From contig CAZPAV010000028.1 of NCBI GenBank assembly GCA_964584755.1, positions 1 to 37,943 on the forward strand: a stretch of DNA of 37,943 nucleotides, read 5' to 3'. Made by a program: the position numbers and the translations under genes. The stretch comes from CAZPAV01 sp964584755 (GTDB taxonomy: Bacteria > Actinomycetota > Acidimicrobiia > Spongiisociales > UBA5794). How positions within the stretch are numbered: the stretch's first letter is position 1; every line of letters starts with the position of its first letter. Of the stretch, positions 32,010-37,943 are shown piece after piece. The notes under the pieces are model-generated. The model saw nothing but the letters and a program-made list of their open reading frames with translations, did no database searches and was not told the origin of the DNA.

Positions 32010-33113
32010 ATGATCCTCCGCCGGACCGTTCCGTTCCTCCTCGCCGCGCTCGTCGCCGCCGGGTGCTCGGCGGGGTCGGGGGGAACGACGACGACGGCGG
32101 CCCCGGTCGCCACCACGGCGGCGCCGCCGCCGTTGACGTCGGCGACGACGACCTCCACCACCTCCTCGACGTCGACGACGACGACCTCGTCGTCGACGAC
32201 GGTGCCGCCGATCGTGGTGGGGGACGCGGTGAACGGTCTCGTCGCCCCGGAGGAGGCGACGGCGCGGCGGGCGATCGCGGTGAAGATCGACAACCATCCG
32301 GCGGCCCGGCCCCACACCGACCTGCAGTCCGCCGACGCCGTCTACGAGCTGCTGGTGGAGGCGGGCATCACCCGGCTCATCGCCATCTTCCACACCGCCG
32401 ACAGCGTCAAGGTGGGTCCGGTGCGTTCCTTGCGTCCCACCGACCCCACCTTGACGATGCCGTTGGGGGCGCCGTTGCAGATCTCGGGGGCGGCGAACTG
32501 GGTGTTCCGCTACGTGCGGGGTCTCGGCACCCGCCTGTTCATCGACGACGGGACGACCACCTTCCGGGATCACACCCGCAAGGCGCCCCACAACCTCTAC
32601 GGCAACACGATGCTCATGCGGGAGCGGGCCGACCGCAACGGCTGGCCGGACGATCCGCCGCCGCCGCTGTTCCGCTACGGCGCCGACCCGACGCCGCTGG
32701 ACGCCCCCGCCACCGAGATCGTCCTGCCGTTCTCGTCGGCGACGACGTCGGTGTGGCGTTGGGACGGCACCCGGTATCTGCATTTCTACGGCGACACGCC
32801 CCACATGACGCTCGCCCCCGACGGCACCGAGGAGCAGGTGGCGTTCGATCAGGTGGTGGTCGTCGCGGCCCGCGAGTACATCGCCCGCCCGCCCCGTCCC
32901 GTCGACGGGAAGGCGGTGCCGGCGGCCGACACGGTGGGGAAGGGCGACGCGTTGATCTTCCGTGACGGCGGGGTGCTGGCCGCCACCTGGGAGCGGGGTT
33001 CGATGACGGAGATGATCCGGTTCTTCGACGCCGAAGGCAACGAGGTCGTCATGCCGCCGGGTCGGGTGTGGATCGCCATCTTCCCCCGGGACCGCACCGT
33101 CACCTGGAAGTGA
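32010..33113 (+). CDS. DUF3048 (YerB-like) lipoprotein
   Basis: The 367-residue product has a lipoprotein signal (lipobox AAGC, Cys19), then a Thr/Ser-rich linker at about 25-65 made almost only of Thr, Ser, Ala and Pro. The DUF3048 domain follows. Its conserved pieces are visible: AVKIDNHPAARPHTDLQSAD at 89-108, then VYELLVEAGITRLIAIFH, GPVRSLRPTD and HNLYGNT. Members occur in Firmicutes (YerB) and Actinobacteria; their role is not known. The linker suggests a lipid-anchored surface domain held away from the membrane, possibly glycosylated. It lies 1 bp before the amidase start and is probably translationally coupled to it. Confidence 0.9.
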   Translation: MILRRTVPFLLAALVAAGCSAGSGGTTTTAAPVATTAAPPPLTSATTTSTTSSTSTTTTSSSTTVPPIVVGDAVNGLVAPEEATARRAIAVKIDNHPAARPHTDLQSADAVYELLVEAGITRLIAIFHTADSVKVGPVRSLRPTDPTLTMPLGAPLQISGAANWVFRYVRGLGTRLFIDDGTTTFRDHTRKAPHNLYGNTMLMRERADRNGWPDDPPPPLFRYGADPTPLDAPATEIVLPFSSATTSVWRWDGTRYLHFYGDTPHMTLAPDGTEEQVAFDQVVVVAAREYIARPPRPVDGKAVPAADTVGKGDALIFRDGGVLAATWERGSMTEMIRFFDAEGNEVVMPPGRVWIAIFPRDRTVTWK

Positions 33114-33114
33114 C

Positions 33115-34500
33115 GTGAGCGTCGCCGCCATCGTCGCCGGGGTGCGTTCCGCCGCCCGTCCGGCGGTGGCGGTGGTGACGGCCGCCTTGGCGCGGGCCGA
33201 GGCCTCCCAGGGGACCCTCAACGCGTTCACGCTCGTCGAGCGGGAGCGGGCGCTGGCGCGGGCGGCGGCGGTGGACGCCCGGGTCGCCGCCGGGGAGGAT
33301 CCGGGCCCGCTGGCGGGGGTGCCGGTGGCGGTGAAGGACCTCATCGACGAGGCGGGGGTGCCGAACACCGCCGGGGCGGGCGGTTTTCCCGCCGTGGTGC
33401 CGGAGCGTTCGGCGACGGTGGTGGCGCGCCTGGAGGCGGCCGGGGCGGTGGTGGTGGGCCGCACCGGCCTGCACGAGTTCGCCTTCGGGTTCACCTCGGA
33501 GAACGCCTGGTTCGGTCCGGTGCGGAACCCGTGGGATCGGGACCTCTCCCCCGGCGGGTCGTCGGGGGGGTCGGCGGCGGCGGTCGCCGCCGGGGTGGTG
33601 CCGGTGGCGATCGGGACCGACACGGGCGGTTCGGTGCGGGTGCCGGCGGCGCTGTGCGGGGTCGTCGGGTTGAAGGTCACCCACGGTCGGGTGTCGCTGC
33701 GGGGGGTGGTTCCGCTGGCGCCGTCGCTCGACACGGTGGGGCCGTTGGGCCGTTCCGTCGGCGACGTCGCCGCGCTGTACGCCGCCGTCGCCGGGGACGA
33801 CCGGGAGGATCCGTGGTCGGTGCCGGTGCCGGTGACCCGTCCCGGCGGCCCGGCCGACCTGGCGAGCCTGCGGGTGGCAGTGCCCCGGCCCTGGTTGGAG
33901 GGTCCGCTCGATGCGGCGGTGGCGGCGGCGTTCCGGGAGGCGTTGGGGCGCCTGGCGGCCGCCGGGGCGGAGGTGACGGAGGTGGACGACCCGGCGCTGG
34001 TGCTGAACGACGCGGCCCGCCGCGGCGCCTACGTGGAGGTGGCGGCGGTGCATCGGGACCGTTTCACGGCGTATCCGCAGCGGTACGGCCCGAAGGTCGC
34101 GGCCCGTCTCGAGGAGGCGCTGGCGGTGCCGGCGGAGGTGCTGGTGGCGGCGCTGGCGTGGCGGGCGGGGGCCCGGCACGCCTTGGAGCGCATCTTCGCC
34201 CGCTACGACGTGCTCGCCACCCCGACGGTGGCGGCGACGGCGAAGCGCATCGGGGTGGAGACGATCGAGGTGGCGGGGACGCCGATCTTCCACCGCCGGC
34301 TCCTCGCCGCGTTCACTCCGGCGGTCAACGGGGTGGGGTTGCCGGCCTTGGCGCTGCCGCTTCCCGGCGGCCCGGTGCCTCCGGCGAGCCTGCAGCTCGT
34401 CGGGCCGGCGTTCGGGGAGGCGCGGCTGTTGGAGATCGGCTTCGCCTGCGAGGCGGCGGGGGTGACGGTCACCTCCCGGCCGCCGCACTGGTTCGGCTGA
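33115..34500 (+). CDS. Amidase-signature family hydrolase
   Basis: The 461-residue product belongs to the amidase-signature family. The catalytic Ser-cisSer-Lys triad can be placed at Lys74 (AVKDLID), Ser149 (PGGSSGGSAAA) and Ser173 (GTDTGGSVRVPA), with the same spacing as in GatA. Several neighbouring features differ from GatA (RTGLHEFAFGFTSEN), and no gatB or gatC lies alongside. A free amidase is therefore more likely than the tRNA amidotransferase subunit; the substrate is unknown. The GTG start at 33115 follows the DUF3048 stop by 1 bp. The link to DUF3048 is an observation without known meaning. Confidence 0.9.
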   Translation: MSVAAIVAGVRSAARPAVAVVTAALARAEASQGTLNAFTLVERERALARAAAVDARVAAGEDPGPLAGVPVAVKDLIDEAGVPNTAGAGGFPAVVPERSATVVARLEAAGAVVVGRTGLHEFAFGFTSENAWFGPVRNPWDRDLSPGGSSGGSAAAVAAGVVPVAIGTDTGGSVRVPAALCGVVGLKVTHGRVSLRGVVPLAPSLDTVGPLGRSVGDVAALYAAVAGDDREDPWSVPVPVTRPGGPADLASLRVAVPRPWLEGPLDAAVAAAFREALGRLAAAGAEVTEVDDPALVLNDAARRGAYVEVAAVHRDRFTAYPQRYGPKVAARLEEALAVPAEVLVAALAWRAGARHALERIFARYDVLATPTVAATAKRIGVETIEVAGTPIFHRRLLAAFTPAVNGVGLPALALPLPGGPVPPASLQLVGPAFGEARLLEIGFACEAAGVTVTSRPPHWFG

Positions 34501-34534
34501 GGCGACGATGTGCCGGGACCGGTGGGAAGCGGCA

Positions 34535-34557
34535 TAAGATACCCTTCGTTCGCGAAC
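34535..34557 (+). promoter_or_regulatory. Probable korA promoter with a palindrome at the start of transcription
   Basis: A -10-like TAAGAT (34535-34540) is followed 7 nt later by a perfect 10-bp palindrome GTTCGCGAAC (34548-34557), where transcription would begin. The palindrome could be an operator half. The leader to the GTG at 34634 is about 87 nt. Confidence 0.4.
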
Positions 34558-34633
34558 CGGAGGACGCTGTCACAGCGCAAGGCTCGTCCCGCCCGAGACG
34601 ATCCGCCGACCTCCCCGATCAGGAGCAACCACC

Positions 34634-36504
34634 GTGTCGGAAGAAACACTGACCGCCCCGCGCCCGGAGCCGGAAGCGATCGATCACGCCGTGATCCGCT
34701 TCGCCGGCGACTCCGGCGACGGGATGCAGCTCGCCGGGACCCAGTTCAGCGCCTCGTCGGCGCTGTTCGGCAACGACCTGGCGACGCTCCCGAACTTCCC
34801 TGCCGAGATCCGCGCCCCGGCGGGGACCCTCGCCGGGGTGTCGGCGTTCCAGGTGCACGTCGCCGACTGGGACATCCTCACCCCGGGGGACAACCCGGAT
34901 TGTCTGGTGGCGATGAACCCGGCGGCGTTGCGCAAGAACCTGCCGGATCTCGTCAAGGGCGGCATCGTGGTGGTGAACGCCGACGCTTTCGACGAGCGGA
35001 ACCTGCACAAGGCCGGGTACGAGGCGAACCCGTTGGAGGACGGCAGTTTGAGCGGGTACCGGATGCTGGCCGCCCCCATGGAGGCGTTGACGAAGGAGGC
35101 GGTGCGTGACACCGGCGTGAAGGGCCGGGAGATGCTCCGCTCGAAGAACTTCTTCGCCTTGGGGCTCGTCTCCTGGCTGTACGGCCGGCCGCTGGACCCG
35201 GTCCTGGAGTGGATCGAGCGCAAGTTCGGCGACTCGGCGGTGGCCCGGGCGAACCGGGCGGCGTTGAAGGCCGGGTACCACTTCGGGGAGACGACCGAGG
35301 AGTTTCAGCACACCTTCTCGATCCGTCCGGCGGAGCTGCCGGCAGGCGAGTACACGAACATCACCGGCAACACCGCCTTGGCGTGGGGGCTGGTGGCCGC
35401 CGCCCGGGCGGCGAAGCTGCCGCTGTTCTACGGCTCCTACCCGATCACTCCGGCGTCCTCCATCTTGGAGGAGCTGGCGCGGCTGCGGAACTTCGGGGTG
35501 CGGACCTTCCAGGCGGAGGACGAGATCGCCGCGGTCGGCACCGCGGTGGGGGCCGCGTTCGCCGGCCATCTCGGGGTGACCGGCACGTCGGGGCCGGGGT
35601 TGGCGTTGAAGAGCGAGACGATCTCGCTGGCGTTCATGGTGGAGCTGCCGCTGGTGGTCGTCGACGTGCAGCGGGGCGGCCCGTCGACGGGTCTGCCGAC
35701 GAAGGTGGAGCAGTCGGATCTGCTCTTCGCCATGTACGGCCGTCACGGGGAGGCGCCGTTGCCGATCGTCGCCGCGGCGACCCCGTCGGATGCGTTCGCC
35801 ACCGCCATCGAGGCGGTGCGCCTGGCGGTGAAGTACATGACGCCGGTGATCCTCCTCTCCGACGGGTATCTGGCGAACAGCTCGGAGCCGTGGCGGCTTC
35901 CCGACCTGGACGCCATCCCCGACATCTCCCGCCCGTACGCCTCGGGGCCGAATCAGGGGGATCGGTTCCTGCCGTATCTGCGGGATCCGGAGACGCTGGC
36001 TCGACCGTGGGCGGTGCCGGGCACGCCCGGGTTGGAGCACCGCGTGGGCGGCTTGGAGAAGGACGACCCGTCGGGGAACGTCTCCTACGACCCGGCGAAT
36101 CACGAGCGGATGACGCTCCTGCGGGAGGAGAAGCTGGGGCGCATCGCCCGGGACATCCCGCCGGTGGAGCTCTTCGGCGACGAGGACGCCGAGGTGCTGG
36201 TCCTCGCCTGGGGGTCGACGTTCGGGGCGGCCCGGGCGGCGGTGAAGCGGGTGCGGGCCCGCGGCGACAAGGTGGCGCACGCCCATCTGCGGCATCTGAA
36301 CCCGTTCCCGCCGAACCTCGGGGAGGTCCTGGGCCGGTTCCGGGCGGTGCTGGTGCCGGAGCTGAACCGGGGTCAGCTCTCCCGGCTGCTGCGAGCCGAG
36401 TTCCTCGTCGACGTGACGGCGCTGCCGAAGGTGCAGGGGGTGCCGTTGAAGGCCGGCGAGGTGGAGGCGAAGATCATGGAGCTGCTGAACGGGAAGGACG
36501 AGGC

Positions 36505-36508
<4 letters not shown>
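34634..36508 (+). CDS. korA: 2-oxoacid:ferredoxin oxidoreductase, alpha subunit (fused gamma-alpha)
   Basis: KorA with KorB converts 2-oxoglutarate (or a similar 2-oxoacid) and CoA to acyl-CoA and CO2, reducing ferredoxin. The 624-residue subunit fuses the gamma domain (about 18-205: FAGDSGDGMQLAGTQFS) to the alpha domain (about 240-600: GNTALAWGLVAAARAAKLP, YPITPASSILEELARL, QAEDEIAAVGTAVGAAFAG). This is the arrangement of actinobacterial KorA. It uses a GTG start with AGGAG 8 nt upstream. It overlaps korB by 4 bp (ATGA). Substrate choice between 2-oxoglutarate and pyruvate is inferred from the family; no separate ferredoxin subunit is encoded here. Confidence 0.95.
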
Positions 36509-37518
<1,010 letters not shown>

Positions 37519-37560
37519 GGGCGCGGAGGGGCAGGGAGAGACGGTAGAATCGGTCACCCC

Positions 37561-37611
37561 ACCCCCGGTGTGCCCCCCTCCTTTCCCCCCATCGGGGGGG
37601 CGCACCGGGGT
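37561..37611 (+). terminator. Long G/C-tract hairpin downstream of korAB
   Basis: A left arm at 37561-37578 pairs with a right arm near 37594-37611 (one bulge and one mismatch). The loop contains a C run that can also pair with the G run, giving an alternative short hairpin. No U-tract follows. It is probably the end of the korAB transcript. G runs at 37594-37600, 37607-37610 and 37624-37630 could also fold into a quadruplex. Confidence 0.45.
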
Positions 37612-37710
37612 CCCCCTCCGTCTGGGGGGGCTCTCGAGCGGGTGACGTCGAGTCCGGGCGGATGGGCCGAGGCGCGGTAGCATCGGGGACCCCGACCCCC
37701 CGGGAGGCCC

Positions 37711-37797
37711 ATGAAGCTGCGCACCGTCGCCGTCCTCGTGGTGGCGATCCTGTTGCCCGCCGCCGGGTTGGTGGTGGTGACGGGCCGCCGCGGCGCC
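37711..37797 (+). CDS. N-terminus of a membrane or secreted protein (cut at a probable chimeric junction)
   Basis: The first ~29 codons read MKLRTVAVLVVAILLPAAGL, then VVVTGRRGAP, a good signal or membrane anchor. The ATG has GGGAGG at 37702-37707 and a -10-like TAGCAT at 37678-37683, so this looks like a genuine gene start. Beyond about 37785-37808 the frame turns Arg/Pro-rich and implausible, while a different gene becomes visible on the other strand. The end given is the approximate junction. Confidence 0.45.
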
Positions 37798-37819
37798 CCC
37801 AACCGGCGCCCGTCACCAC
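37774..37819. repeat. 12-bp inverted repeat at the probable chimeric junction
   Basis: GTGGTGACGGGC (37774-37785) and its exact reverse complement (37808-37819) flank a 22-bp spacer. Plus-strand coding potential ends here and minus-strand coding potential begins. Confidence 0.7.
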
Positions 37820-37943
37820 GCCGCAGGAACCCGGCCAGGAGGTCGAGCGCCGCCAGGCTCAACAGCGTGAACAGCGCCTCCGACCAGGCGAACCGCCCCA
37901 CCCACAGCAGCGCCGGGGAGCACACCAGCGACACCACCCCCGC
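37808..37943 (-). CDS. Membrane protein fragment, possibly a mannosyltransferase-type polytopic enzyme
   Basis: Read on the minus strand from the contig end, about 44 residues look truly coding: SLVCSPALLWVGRF, then WSEALFTLLSLAALDLLAGF. This resembles a membrane helix with the SEALFTLLLAL motif of polytopic GT-C/PMT-like glycosyltransferases or related membrane proteins. Both ends are missing: the gene enters from outside the window and loses sense near the inverted repeat. The family is a guess from one short motif. Confidence 0.35.

Noticed and set aside
33115..34500. Amidase as GatA of the Glu-tRNA(Gln) amidotransferase
   Set aside because: The triad spacing matches, but gatB and gatC are absent and flanking motifs differ.
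37594..37630. G-quadruplex as a regulatory element of its own
   Set aside because: G runs are present, but the strong hairpin in the same place explains them, and quadruplex formation cannot be judged by eye.

Overview
The window is high-GC DNA (strong G/C at third codon positions, many GTG starts, closely packed and overlapping genes) from an actinomycetote. Pointers to a deep-branching actinobacterial lineage rather than a textbook genus are the neighbouring ppk1 and MutT1-like genes (as in Mycobacterium), a MurA with Asp in place of the catalytic Cys, KorAB, nickel SOD with its own protease, SpoIID and DUF3048 proteins, and several proteins with cell-wall-binding repeats type 2 (CWB2). I cannot place it more precisely from sequence alone. 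Both ends of the contig look artefactual: bases 1-174 are T-rich noise followed by an Illumina P7/Nextera adapter, and the last ~150 bases join two oppositely oriented, truncated genes at a short inverted repeat.

Layout. 175-4094 (minus strand): start of an ECF sigma factor, a NifU-like Fe-S scaffold, a SpoIID/LytB-domain exported protein, MurA and a small lipoprotein. 4173-7698 (plus): rpiB, ppk1 and a Nudix plus histidine-phosphatase fusion. 7674-8360 (minus): an alpha/beta hydrolase. 8491-11710: an RND/MMPL exporter converging on a TetR regulator; a near-identical 21-bp site lies in the promoters of both. 11866-16234: a second TetR gene, with a near-perfect operator palindrome over its promoter, followed by two overlapping genes for a heterodimeric ABC exporter. 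16273-18048: pgl, a small lipoprotein and deoC. 18137-21622: four overlapping genes encoding two ABC ATPases and two permeases. 21672-24951: murJ, nickel SOD (sodN), its maturation protease (sodX) and a SAM methyltransferase. 24990-30622: three exported proteins, each with exactly three CWB2 repeats joined to a different module (M23 peptidase, VanW domain, S8 protease). 30603-31925: UDP-glucose 6-dehydrogenase. 32010-34500: a DUF3048 lipoprotein and an amidase. 34634-37518: korA-korB.

Themes. Much of the window concerns the cell envelope: precursor synthesis (MurA), lipid II flipping (MurJ), wall-modifying exported enzymes (SpoIID, M23, VanW, S8), UDP-glucuronate supply and three exporters. 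The central-metabolism genes (rpiB, pgl, deoC, korAB, ppk1) are interspersed singly. Several genes appear to be leaderless, with a -10 element 6-8 nt before the start codon. Five of the six convergent gene pairs overlap at their 3' ends by 16-25 bp.

I see no CRISPR array, tRNA, rRNA, insertion sequence or prophage. I found no gene system that is clearly without precedent. The most original candidates are the three-protein CWB2 island next to ugd, the shared TetR operator pair, the nickel SOD with an altered metal hook, and the 24-bp palindrome between two divergent promoters.
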